A DNA stretch of 45,168 nt, from NCBI GenBank assembly GCA_937892275.1, contig CALAVG010000010.1:1-45168 (forward strand). Reading direction: 5' to 3'. Shown here in pieces: positions 7,440 through 14,890 of the stretch. This DNA comes from an uncultured Methanomicrobiales archaeon. Its GTDB lineage: Archaea > Thermoplasmatota > Thermoplasmata > Methanomassiliicoccales > Methanomethylophilaceae. The notes under the pieces are model-generated. The model saw nothing but the letters and a program-made list of their open reading frames with translations, was not told the DNA's origin and made no database searches. Made by a program: the position numbers and the translations under genes. The first letter of the stretch is position 1. Each line of letters opens with the position of its first letter.

Positions 7440-8488
7440 TCCTCTATCTCTTTATATCTTAATGTGTTTGAAATCTTAGCGGTCTTGTATTTGGATACGT
7501 CGATGCCGTCTTTCTCCATCGCCTTCTCGTCGATGGATGTGCGTGTCGTCTTGGACAGCGAGACCTTCGCGCCCGTACCCTTTATCTCGGTCAATGCGTG
7601 TGCTTCCATATAGTCCTTGAGCTTCTGCCTGATCTCCGCTTGAAGGTCGTACTTGTCCTTGTTGTCGGATTCGAGATTGTCTATCTCCCTCGTGACCTCG
7701 GCGAGCTTCGAGACCATCGTCTCAATCTCGCTGATATCCTTCGTCAGCCCGACAAGGTGCTCGTACATCTCCACGTCGATGGGATTGTTGGGGTCGTAGT
7801 CCGGCGTAACGCCGTTGAGTATGTACTTCTCGTACCACTCCTTGACCTGGTCCAGCACCTTCTGGAAGGCCTCCTGGTCGATGTTCATGGGGAACAGCGC
7901 CACGGTCTTTTCGTTGGGTATCCATGAATGGTAGTCCTTGTACGTGTTCTCGTTCACCGCCCCCAGAACAACATATGCCATGTCCTTCTTCGTCATGAAG
8001 TGGTTGTAGAGACAGACCTGCAGCTGGTAATATCTAGGCACCCCTTCGGCCCATGAATCCATGTTGCCCGAGGTCTTGATCTCCAGCACATACTCCTCTC
8101 CGTCATCGCCGATGACCACTCCGTCCAGATGCCCTGCGAAGGTATCGTCCTCCCAATCGGACACCCAGCTGTCGTGGTCGCCTTCCCTGGCCTCGAACAC
8201 CTGCTCCGCAGGGTAGAAGTGACCGTACTGCGGATACGCGGTATCCGCGAAGCGCACTATCTCTTCCTCCAGAGCCTGTCCGACCTTCACGGCCGGCTTG
8301 TCAGATATGTCCTCGGAGCACAGGCCCAGCAGGTTACAGGCCACGGTGAACTCCGTCGCCCAAGGGGAGACTCCGAGGATACCCCCGAGGCTCGTTCCCG
8401 AGACCTTGTGGACGTTACCTCCGGTGATCCTAAAGTGGTTCCCTTCGACCACATACGGATTCTCGGGAGCCTTGTATACTCTGCTCAT
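7436..8488 (-). CDS. YqaJ-type viral exonuclease/recombinase
   Basis: 350 residues. The N-terminal two thirds match the YqaJ nuclease: G-G-I-L-G-V-S-P-W at 35-43, G-Q-A-L-E-E-E at 70-76, H-L-D-G at 120-123, L-E-I-K at 135-138 and Q-L-Q at 155-157. These supply the D, E-x-K and Gln active-site elements of lambda-exonuclease-like enzymes. The last 120 residues are charged helices, probably a coiled coil. It is encoded next to the ERF protein with an ATGA overlap, a standard exonuclease/annealing pair for single-strand annealing recombination. Confidence 0.9.
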   Translation of the reverse strand: MSRVYKAPENPYVVEGNHFRITGGNVHKVSGTSLGGILGVSPWATEFTVACNLLGLCSEDISDKPAVKVGQALEEEIVRFADTAYPQYGHFYPAEQVFEAREGDHDSWVSDWEDDTFAGHLDGVVIGDDGEEYVLEIKTSGNMDSWAEGVPRYYQLQVCLYNHFMTKKDMAYVVLGAVNENTYKDYHSWIPNEKTVALFPMNIDQEAFQKVLDQVKEWYEKYILNGVTPDYDPNNPIDVEMYEHLVGLTKDISEIETMVSKLAEVTREIDNLESDNKDKYDLQAEIRQKLKDYMEAHALTEIKGTGAKVSLSKTTRTSIDEKAMEKDGIDVSKYKTAKISNTLRYKEIEE

Positions 8489-9507
8489 TCGTCCACCTGT
8501 ATCTCGGGGAAGTCCTGGATGAACTGTGTGAATTCAGCATCGGAGCCTATCTCGGCGCATCTCATGGCGAACTCTTTGGCCTTATCGGAAGTTATCTTGC
8601 TCTGCTGGATCGCCTTGGTATAGTTCTCAATCTTCTTGTTGAGCATATTCTTCTTGATGACAGTCATATTCTCGTTGTACTGCTGGATCTTCTGCTGTCT
8701 CAGCTCCTCGAGGGCTTTCTCGGCCGCCGTGGGCTCCTTCACACTCACCGTCATGTGCCCTTCCGTACTCTCGGGGGCGCTGACGGTCATCGTGGTCGCG
8801 GTACCCTCGGGATTGACCTCAATCCCGGGCTCCGTCTTCTTGAGCTTCTTCTTCGGCGCGTCCTCCACGGGCCCCGACACCTTCGGTGCAACAGGAGCCT
8901 TCTTGGCAGGCTCCGCTTTAGGCACCGCCGGTGCAGGTGTGGGGGTCACGGGCGCAGCGGGTGCGACCGGTGTAGGTGCAACCCCCTGTCCGAGCGTCTT
9001 ACTGATGACCTGCGTCTGTTCCGCAGGGGTCTTGGGCTTGAAAGGCACGCTGGGCGCGCCGGTATCCTCTGCATCGGGGTCCATGCCGTCCGCGATCATG
9101 AATTTCATGGCGAGCCATGTCTTCAGCGCATAACTCTCCGCCTTGGTCACTCCCTTGTCAAGAGAGTCCCCGGCCTCTCCGTACACGACGTCGCAGATGC
9201 TGTAACCCGTGTCGATGTCGATGAGTTCCACATCCAGCCTGATAAGCCAGTGCTGGGGCAGGGACTGAAGAGGCTCCGCCTTGTCGGGTGCGCTGAAATC
9301 CACGCTCCACTCCAACCCGTGCTTCTGCAGGATGGGTGCGACGTTCGCCTTCATCTTGTCCACGGATATGTATCTGTATCCGCTCTTTCCTCCGTAGGAT
9401 AGGAACTTGTCCTTCATCCAGTCGCATTTCTGGATATCTTCGCGCGCCTTGTTGAGTTTTTTCAGCAGGGCGACCCTGTCTTCTCTCGTATATTCGATCT
9501 CCGTCAT
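8485..9507 (-). CDS. ERF-family single-strand annealing protein
   Basis: 340 residues. Residues about 10-150 carry the ERF core, including a K-S-G-Y-R-Y-I motif and the signature G-D-S-L-D-K-G-V-T-K-A-E-S-Y-A-L-K. A Pro/Ala-rich linker (about 165-245) leads to a helical, charged C-terminus. ERF proteins anneal complementary single strands and here pair with the YqaJ exonuclease downstream. An own promoter precedes the gene, so it heads the recombination operon. Confidence 0.88.
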   Translation of the reverse strand: MTEIEYTREDRVALLKKLNKAREDIQKCDWMKDKFLSYGGKSGYRYISVDKMKANVAPILQKHGLEWSVDFSAPDKAEPLQSLPQHWLIRLDVELIDIDTGYSICDVVYGEAGDSLDKGVTKAESYALKTWLAMKFMIADGMDPDAEDTGAPSVPFKPKTPAEQTQVISKTLGQGVAPTPVAPAAPVTPTPAPAVPKAEPAKKAPVAPKVSGPVEDAPKKKLKKTEPGIEVNPEGTATTMTVSAPESTEGHMTVSVKEPTAAEKALEELRQQKIQQYNENMTVIKKNMLNKKIENYTKAIQQSKITSDKAKEFAMRCAEIGSDAEFTQFIQDFPEIQVDE

Positions 9508-9557
9508 TGTATCACTAGATCACCTTTCAGTGTCTAAATCAAGTATACGAGCACAGT

Positions 9558-9568
9558 AATATAAATCT
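9558..9568 (-). promoter_or_regulatory. TATA box for recombination operon
   Basis: GATTTATATTA on the minus strand lies in the only gap between the upstream gene (TAA at 9573) and the ERF gene. Transcription would begin near 9535, leaving a short leader with an AGGTGAT SD-like element. Confidence 0.45.
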
Positions 9569-9572
9569 TTGC

Positions 9573-10007
9573 TTAGAGGTCATCGACGATCTCGATGTCC
9601 TCGTCCTCTTCCGGCACCTCTTTCGGTGCTGCTATGGCGTTCGGAGGCAGGACCTCGAATTCCGCATCCTGTATCTCGGTCTCGTCCGTCTTGGCCGCGG
9701 GATTGGCGATGTCGTCCACGAACACGACAGTATCATTGTCTGTCGAGCTGCCGTCCTTGAACCCGGCGTATTCGAACAGGAACTGCGCCGATCTGACGTC
9801 TCCCTTGGTAGCATTATAGGACATCTGCATGATAAGGCGGGTCATCACAGTGGTGTTGGACGCGGAGAGTTCCTCAAGGGATGTCTTCCCGTCCGCCTCT
9901 CTGACCTCTCCCGAGGAGCGCATGGGTGACATGAGCACTGTCTTTATGACATTCTGTACGTTCAGGCCCATCATCGCCTGTGCTTCTGCGGAGAGATCCT
10001 TAGTCAT
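9573..10007 (-). CDS. Unknown acidic protein upstream of recombination genes
   Basis: 144 residues from an ATG with SD GAGGTGA. The N-terminal 90 residues are helical (SAEAQAMMGLNVQNVIKTV, TTVMTRLIMQMSYNATKGDVRSAQFLFEYAGF). The last 50 are strongly acidic and Pro-rich. The helical stretch resembles small phage terminase-like or KGG-type helices, but I cannot assign it. It follows the zinc-ribbon gene by 4 nt, in the same operon as the helicases. Confidence 0.7.
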   Translation of the reverse strand: MTKDLSAEAQAMMGLNVQNVIKTVLMSPMRSSGEVREADGKTSLEELSASNTTVMTRLIMQMSYNATKGDVRSAQFLFEYAGFKDGSSTDNDTVVFVDDIANPAAKTDETEIQDAEFEVLPPNAIAAPKEVPEEDEDIEIVDDL

Positions 10008-10011
10008 GATG

Positions 10012-10500
10012 TCACCTCTTAAGGACCCTCTCCTTATATAATTCTCCTATGGGCGTCTCCCTTCCGCACTTCATACACCTCTCGGGCAGTGTTTTCAGCG
10101 ACAGCATGTAATGCGTACCGCACCTGGGGCACTTCCACTCGGTGTTCTTGCTCGGGAACGGTTCTCCATAGAATCCCTCTCCGAAATGCTCGAAATACAC
10201 CAGGGCCACGTTCTGGTCGAGATCCCAATCCCTTGCCTGGACGTTCTTGTCGGCCGCACGGAACGCGTCCTTGGCCTTCTGCATATCGTTGTAGTCCCCG
10301 CTCCTGTTGGTGTACTTCGCCAGACTCTTGGACTCATGGCCGTAACGGCTGAGCCTGCACTTCGCCAGCGCGTCCGCGTCCACCATGTGGGCCAGATAGA
10401 AATCGTCCATGACCCTCTCATTGCGCCACAGATCCTTGGTTATCTCCTTCTGAAGGTCCAGATGGAACTGATCCAGATTCCTCGATTCCTGCGTTGCCAT
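10012..10500 (-). CDS. Zinc-ribbon protein
   Basis: 162 residues from the ATG at 10500, chosen because GAGGAGATAACA gives a clear SD. The first 110 residues are helical and charged. A zinc ribbon follows (CPRCGTHYM...CMKCGRE), then a basic end. It is located between the SNF2-type helicase and an acidic protein. Nucleic-acid binding in replication or packaging is possible, but nothing visible fixes it. Confidence 0.75.
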   Translation of the reverse strand: MATQESRNLDQFHLDLQKEITKDLWRNERVMDDFYLAHMVDADALAKCRLSRYGHESKSLAKYTNRSGDYNDMQKAKDAFRAADKNVQARDWDLDQNVALVYFEHFGEGFYGEPFPSKNTEWKCPRCGTHYMLSLKTLPERCMKCGRETPIGELYKERVLKR

Positions 10501-10532
10501 TGTTATCTCCTCTCTGTATGACTGCAATAATA

Positions 10533-11900
10533 TTAATCTGTATCCGAGCCTTCCGCCAGCTCGATGAGCACTTTCTCCGACACATCCTTACCGCTCCTGA
10601 CAGTGTTCAGCACCTTCATCTCTAGCGATGCGGGCGTCACCAGAAAGAAGTATTGCACCTTCTTGGTCTGACCGGTACGGTACACCCTCCCTAGTGCCTG
10701 GGTGAGCAGCAGCGCGCTGAAGCAAGGCTCATACAGCACCATGGTGTGGCTCCTCTGTAGATTTATCCCGGCTCCTCCGGACTGATACTGCATCACGATG
10801 CAGTCGCATTTCCCGGCCTGAAAGTCCTTCCATGTCTCGGTCCTGCTGCGCCCGTCGTAGACCGTCACGGTCCTCCCTGCCTTCCTGGCCACCGCTGCGG
10901 CATGATCTATACTGGCCCTGTAGTTGCAGAACACGACCACGGCATCGTCCGTACCGCTCAGGATATCCATGAGAGCGTCGTCCTTGGATGTCTTCAGTAT
11001 TAGCGTTGAATCCTCCGTCTTGAGCGACCCAGACACTATCTGGAGCATCTTGGTGTACTGGCCTCCGGCCATCTTGATGTCCACGTTGTACTTGCTGTAA
11101 TCACCATTCATGAAATCCACGTAGACCTTCTTCTCGGCCAGCGGACACGGCACCACGGTCTCGACCTTGTCGGGGAGGTCCACACAGTCCTCGGTACGGA
11201 ACACGATCATCCAATTCTCCATCAGGTGCTTGCAGTACGCCTCGTCGTACGCCAGAGGGTTGTAGAACCTGTCCTCGGCGATTATCGCCTTGTTCCTGAA
11301 CTCCGTCCAGTTCCTGAACGCCCTGCCCTTGGATGCGATCTGTATCTCCCCGTAGAGCTTGCTGTAGGCCGGCATCCCTCTGCCTCCGAACGTGAACGTT
11401 CCGGAGAGACTGATTATCTTCCCCGACATCTGGGCCAAGGTTATCATGGTCTTGGTCCCTGTGGCGTTGTGGGCAGAGACCTGGTGGGCCTCGTCGATGA
11501 CCAGGATCGACCATCTCTTATCCACCTCCGGTCTCACGGTGACGATCTTCTGGTAGGTGACCTGCCCGCCTGATTTGACTATCTCCTTCTTGGTGGTCCT
11601 GTAGGTCTTCTGGAACGAGGTTATCGTCACCTTCTCCTTCATCAGCTCCACGGCTCTGGAGTCGAAGCCCTCGAACTTAGGGAGTTCCTCTATCGCCTGT
11701 CTCCACGATTCAACGAGGGACGCGGGACACACCACCAGTGCGTCCCTGGCATCGCCCCTTTTGAGGTGCTTATAGATATAGGCCAGGGCGACCATTGTTT
11801 TTCCTCCTCCCAAACCTATATTGATCAAGAGCCCATCATTGGCCTCGATGGCCTCGATGGCGAACTTCTGGTGCGCCATCAGTTTGAACTTCCCGTCCAT
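10533..11900 (-). CDS. SNF2-like superfamily 2 helicase/translocase
   Basis: 455 residues with all core motifs: Walker A G-L-G-G-G-K-T at 29-35, DEAH at 136-139, S-G-T-F at 166-169, motif V Q-Y-Q-S-G-G-A-G-I-N at 371-380 and motif VI Q-A-L-G-R-V-Y-R-T-G-Q at 401-411. Compact phage SNF2-type helicases of this length act on branched DNA in replication or recombination. It starts 5 bp after the VapE gene's stop. One extra Gly in Walker A (GLGGGKT) is mildly unusual. Confidence 0.9.
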   Translation of the reverse strand: MDGKFKLMAHQKFAIEAIEANDGLLINIGLGGGKTMVALAYIYKHLKRGDARDALVVCPASLVESWRQAIEELPKFEGFDSRAVELMKEKVTITSFQKTYRTTKKEIVKSGGQVTYQKIVTVRPEVDKRWSILVIDEAHQVSAHNATGTKTMITLAQMSGKIISLSGTFTFGGRGMPAYSKLYGEIQIASKGRAFRNWTEFRNKAIIAEDRFYNPLAYDEAYCKHLMENWMIVFRTEDCVDLPDKVETVVPCPLAEKKVYVDFMNGDYSKYNVDIKMAGGQYTKMLQIVSGSLKTEDSTLILKTSKDDALMDILSGTDDAVVVFCNYRASIDHAAAVARKAGRTVTVYDGRSRTETWKDFQAGKCDCIVMQYQSGGAGINLQRSHTMVLYEPCFSALLLTQALGRVYRTGQTKKVQYFFLVTPASLEMKVLNTVRSGKDVSEKVLIELAEGSDTD

Positions 11901-11904
11901 CCTA

Positions 11905-13731
11905 TCACGGAAGCTCCGTCAGCACATATTCGCCGGAGTTGTCCTGATACACGTAGCCGGCCTCGACGATTGCACGGATCTCGTTCTCCGACAGACCCGT
12001 AAGGAACATCCTGTCCCCGAACGCCCTCGCACCGGATTGGATGGCGCATCTCCTTACGATACCGACGATGTCCACGAAGCTGGACTCCTGTCCGGGCGCG
12101 ATGTTGACCATGTTGGCCCTGCGCTTTATCTTGATGTCGTCGGCGGTGTACATTCTCTCGAACACTACTCTGGAGGTCTTGCCCAGACGCTTGAGCTGGT
12201 ATGCCGACAGCTTGCGCCAGCACTTCTGCTTGTCGACCCACTTCGTGTATATCTGGTCGGCGTACAACGGTACGACACCCGCACCGGTGATGGACACACC
12301 GAGGATCTTGTAGAATATCTCCTCCTTGGTTATCTTCTTGCCGACCTCCGCGAAGCCGTTGTCCTTGTCGTCCAGCCACTCGTCGATCATGTTGACGTTG
12401 GTGTCCTCCACGGTACCGTAATCCTGCATAACGGCCGCCAGCTCCGCGACCTCTTTGGTGAGATATGATGTGGCCGTCGGGTCCTCGTTATAATAATAGA
12501 GCACCTCCGCCCAGAGCTGCCTGACGTCCTCCGCGTTGACCTCGTCATTGTTCGGGTCGAACGGACGGATGGCCCTGTTGGCATCGCAGTACATGGGGAA
12601 GTAACGGCGGTTACCGCCGCCCACATCGAGGAACACATTGTTCCTATTGGATGTGGCGATGAGCATGAATTTCCTGTAGGTTATCTTGGCCTCTCTTGCG
12701 TAGGCCTTCCTGTGCTTGTCCTTCGACTTCGATACGAAGGACTTCAAGAGCTCCGCGCCTTTCACGGTGGAAAACTGCGTGGCCTCGGAGAACTCGACGA
12801 TGATCGCCCCCTGGATGGTCTCCAGCATCTTCTCCTCTCCGCCCGGGACCTCCAATGACTGTACGGTATCCATGAACCAGTTGGCGTGCTTCTTCCCTCC
12901 GACGGTGTACCTCAGATAGTTACCCTTTCCGAGACCTTCTCCTCCTATAAGAACGGGGACTATCTCCACCTTCTGCTCCCTGAACATCCTCTGGATGCCT
13001 CCCATGAACCATGCAAGGGTGGCCTCCTCGAGGTATATCTTCTCCTGCTCTGGCGTCAGTGCCGGAGCTGTGGCGCCGAGACCGTCTATGAACCATCTGC
13101 GGGCCCTAGGCTGACCGTCCCACTCCACCTCCTGGATCCATTCGAGGAATAGGTTGCGCTTGTTCTGCAGGACGCGCTTCTTCAGAACCTCGTCCATGAC
13201 GGTGGCCGGCGGGAACGCTCCCGTGAACCCGAACTCGCTCAGTCTGCGCTGTACCGATTCGTGGTAGAACGGGAACAGGTCGTCGTCCACGGGGATGAAC
13301 TCTGTCTCGATGTCGGTCGGCACGCCGAACAGCTCCGGTCTGACCATGCCTTGTTCCTCGAGCACGTTATAGAAAAGGGCCTCCTCAATCCCGGGGAACA
13401 GGATAGGCATGACGTCATCGAGCTCGAATAAGGTCTTGGGCATCTTGCCCGGATTCAGAAGCACGTTGCCCGACTCATCGTATTCCTTCTCTCCGAATAT
13501 GGTCGCCTGTGAGCCGTCTATAAGGCTCACGGTCACCTCCTTCGCCTTGGAGTCGTACCTCATGCGCACGATGTCCGTGGCATTGAAGTCGAACCTGTCA
13601 CCGTTGGGCTTTGACAGAACGCCGTTGTCAGATAGCACGCAATATGTATTCAACACGTCCTTCACAGCGCCTGACTTCATGAGTTTGAGGCCAAGGCCCT
13701 TGAAAGCCGCCCTTAATTCGTTAGTGTCCAT
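11905..13731 (-). CDS. VapE/D5-like replicative helicase (VirE family)
   Basis: 608 residues from the ATG at 13731, which has SD GAGAGGAAGG. An upstream in-frame start at 13767 lies inside the leader hairpins. The C-terminal half is a VapE (virulence-associated E) SF3-like ATPase: E-W-D-G at 203-206, Walker A G-G-E-G-L-G-K-G-N at 263-271, a Walker B-like I-I-V-E-F at 310-314, A-T-S-N at 359-362 and G-N-R-R-Y-F-P at 373-379. The N-terminal 150 residues could hold a primase-like or origin-binding part, but I see no clear primase motif. It is the best candidate for the virus's replication initiator/helicase. Confidence 0.88.
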   Translation of the reverse strand: MDTNELRAAFKGLGLKLMKSGAVKDVLNTYCVLSDNGVLSKPNGDRFDFNATDIVRMRYDSKAKEVTVSLIDGSQATIFGEKEYDESGNVLLNPGKMPKTLFELDDVMPILFPGIEEALFYNVLEEQGMVRPELFGVPTDIETEFIPVDDDLFPFYHESVQRRLSEFGFTGAFPPATVMDEVLKKRVLQNKRNLFLEWIQEVEWDGQPRARRWFIDGLGATAPALTPEQEKIYLEEATLAWFMGGIQRMFREQKVEIVPVLIGGEGLGKGNYLRYTVGGKKHANWFMDTVQSLEVPGGEEKMLETIQGAIIVEFSEATQFSTVKGAELLKSFVSKSKDKHRKAYAREAKITYRKFMLIATSNRNNVFLDVGGGNRRYFPMYCDANRAIRPFDPNNDEVNAEDVRQLWAEVLYYYNEDPTATSYLTKEVAELAAVMQDYGTVEDTNVNMIDEWLDDKDNGFAEVGKKITKEEIFYKILGVSITGAGVVPLYADQIYTKWVDKQKCWRKLSAYQLKRLGKTSRVVFERMYTADDIKIKRRANMVNIAPGQESSFVDIVGIVRRCAIQSGARAFGDRMFLTGLSENEIRAIVEAGYVYQDNSGEYVLTELP

Positions 13732-13747
13732 TAGATTACCTTCCTCT

Positions 13748-13784
13748 CGGTCCGGGGTGGACCGCACACGGTCACAGATGACCG
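13748..13784 (-). promoter_or_regulatory. Tandem hairpins in VapE leader
   Basis: Two consecutive perfect 6-bp hairpins share a stem start: CGGTCC/GGACCG (13748-13764) and CGGTCA/TGACCG (13769-13784). They lie between the probable TSS and the SD of the VapE gene, and the nearer stem abuts the SD. This arrangement suits translational control of the helicase, for example by a bound protein. Confidence 0.45.
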
Positions 13785-13807
13785 CAGGCCCACATATTCA
13801 TGAGTCG

Positions 13808-13817
13808 GATATTTATG
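13808..13817 (-). promoter_or_regulatory. TATA box of VapE operon
   Basis: CATAAATATC on the minus strand would place the start of transcription near 13785, directly at the tandem hairpins. It is the only AT-rich box between the ParB-like gene and the VapE gene. Confidence 0.4.
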
Positions 13818-13897
13818 GCTTCGGTCTCGAGTTTAGGTGGAGCCTTGAATCATTGCAAGGTTACCCTATCAAATAGTCCGCTTCCGATGCCATGGAT

Positions 13898-13922
13898 GTC
13901 CGGCGCACTCCTCTCGCCGGAC
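13898..13922 (-). terminator. GC hairpin after ParB-like gene
   Basis: A perfect 8-bp stem GTCCGGCG/CGCCGGAC with a 9-nt loop begins at the base after the TGA of the ParB-like gene. There is no long T run, so it could be a terminator or an mRNA-stabilising end. Confidence 0.4.
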
Positions 13923-14543
13923 TCAGAGCGTCTGCACGTTATAGCCGAGCTCCGTTATCGCTTCCACAGCTTCGTTCCTTTCCCTTGGCGAATGGCAGAT
14001 GACCATCAGCTTATAGGTCTCTCCACCTTCATATTGGTCCTCGATGGGCTCGTCCTCGGTGATGTATTCCACCATCTGCCCGCTCTCGCCGTCACCGGCG
14101 TCGATGGGCTCGTCGAACATGCTCATATCCTCGAACGAGAACTGCTGCATATCCCATCCTTTCTCCTCAAGTGCGTCGATCTCCATCTTCTGAAGGTCGA
14201 AGTCATAGCCTGCGAGCTCGCCGACCCTGTTGGCCGCCAGCCTGTACGCCGCGGACGCGTCCCCGTGCATGTCCGTATACTTTATACAGGGGACCTTCGT
14301 CATGCCCAGCTCTATGGCCGCCTGACGTCTGCCGTGGCCCTGTACTATGATGTCGTCCCCGTCGATCTCTATGGGGTCGCGGAAACCGATCTCAGGGTTC
14401 TTCAGAAGGTTCTTCAGGAATTCGAGCTCGGAGCCGTGTATCTTGGTGTTGTTCTCATATGGGATTATCCTGTCGATATCCACAAGCGGTGCTGCTGTCG
14501 TGCATTTTATGCCATCGACCCAAACGTAGCCTTCGTCGGTCAT
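13923..14543 (-). CDS. ParB/Srx-fold DNA-binding protein
   Basis: 206 residues. An N-terminal ParB/sulfiredoxin-like domain shows I-I-P-Y-E-N-N at 26-32, R-D-P-I at 55-58, the signature G-H-G-R-R-Q-A at 69-75, and a downstream A-N-R-V-G-E helix. There is no helix-turn-helix of full ParB, so this is the small viral form seen beside methylases, packaging or partition functions. The start at 14543 has SD GAGGAGAC. It lies immediately downstream of an AT-rich region rich in palindromes, which could be its target if it acts in partition. Confidence 0.8.
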   Translation of the reverse strand: MTDEGYVWVDGIKCTTAAPLVDIDRIIPYENNTKIHGSELEFLKNLLKNPEIGFRDPIEIDGDDIIVQGHGRRQAAIELGMTKVPCIKYTDMHGDASAAYRLAANRVGELAGYDFDLQKMEIDALEEKGWDMQQFSFEDMSMFDEPIDAGDGESGQMVEYITEDEPIEDQYEGGETYKLMVICHSPRERNEAVEAITELGYNVQTL

Positions 14544-14890
14544 ATGTCTCCTCTGCTCCGAGCATGTCCTCAGGATTATTTAACCCGTGCTCTCCGAAGA
14601 AGTCAATAAATCTATACTTTTAAATTTCTCACGTATAAAAAACCCTTCAAATTCAATTTTTTGTTTAGGTATTACCTTTATAACATATTACTTTGAAAAT
14701 CTTAAGGTCTTTTCAAAGTAGAGAAAAAACAAGATATTAAAATCTCTAGTATATATAGATTTAACATACTATAAATATCATATTAAATTTAAAAATATCC
14801 TTAGTAAAAATACGAAACTTCGTCTCAATACGAAGTATCAGTAAACAACCGAAGGTTAAGTACAGGGGCAAAAAGTTTGGGAAAACGGTT
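14544..14890. other. AT-rich palindrome-rich control region
   Basis: 347 bp without a gene. It holds the repeat with AGGTATTACCT (14667-14677), shared with the 36-kb region. It also has a perfect 11-bp inverted repeat TACTTTGAAAA/TTTTCAAAGTA (14689-14720) and another ACTTCGT/ACGAAGT pair (14817-14836). Two AATACGAA direct repeats occur as well. TATA-like boxes for the ParB-like gene lie near 14610-14640. It may be a partition or operator site. Confidence 0.6.
14626..14680 (+). repeat. Dispersed ~54-bp repeat, copy A
   Basis: Most bases align, with one gap, to 36042-36095. Both copies run TCTCACG, then AACCCTT, then an AATTC-A/G-ATTTTTTG block, ending in the palindrome AGGTATTACCT (here) or AGGTGTTACCT (there). 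Two such copies 21 kb apart in otherwise unrelated AT-rich regions indicate a shared functional site. Confidence 0.65.
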
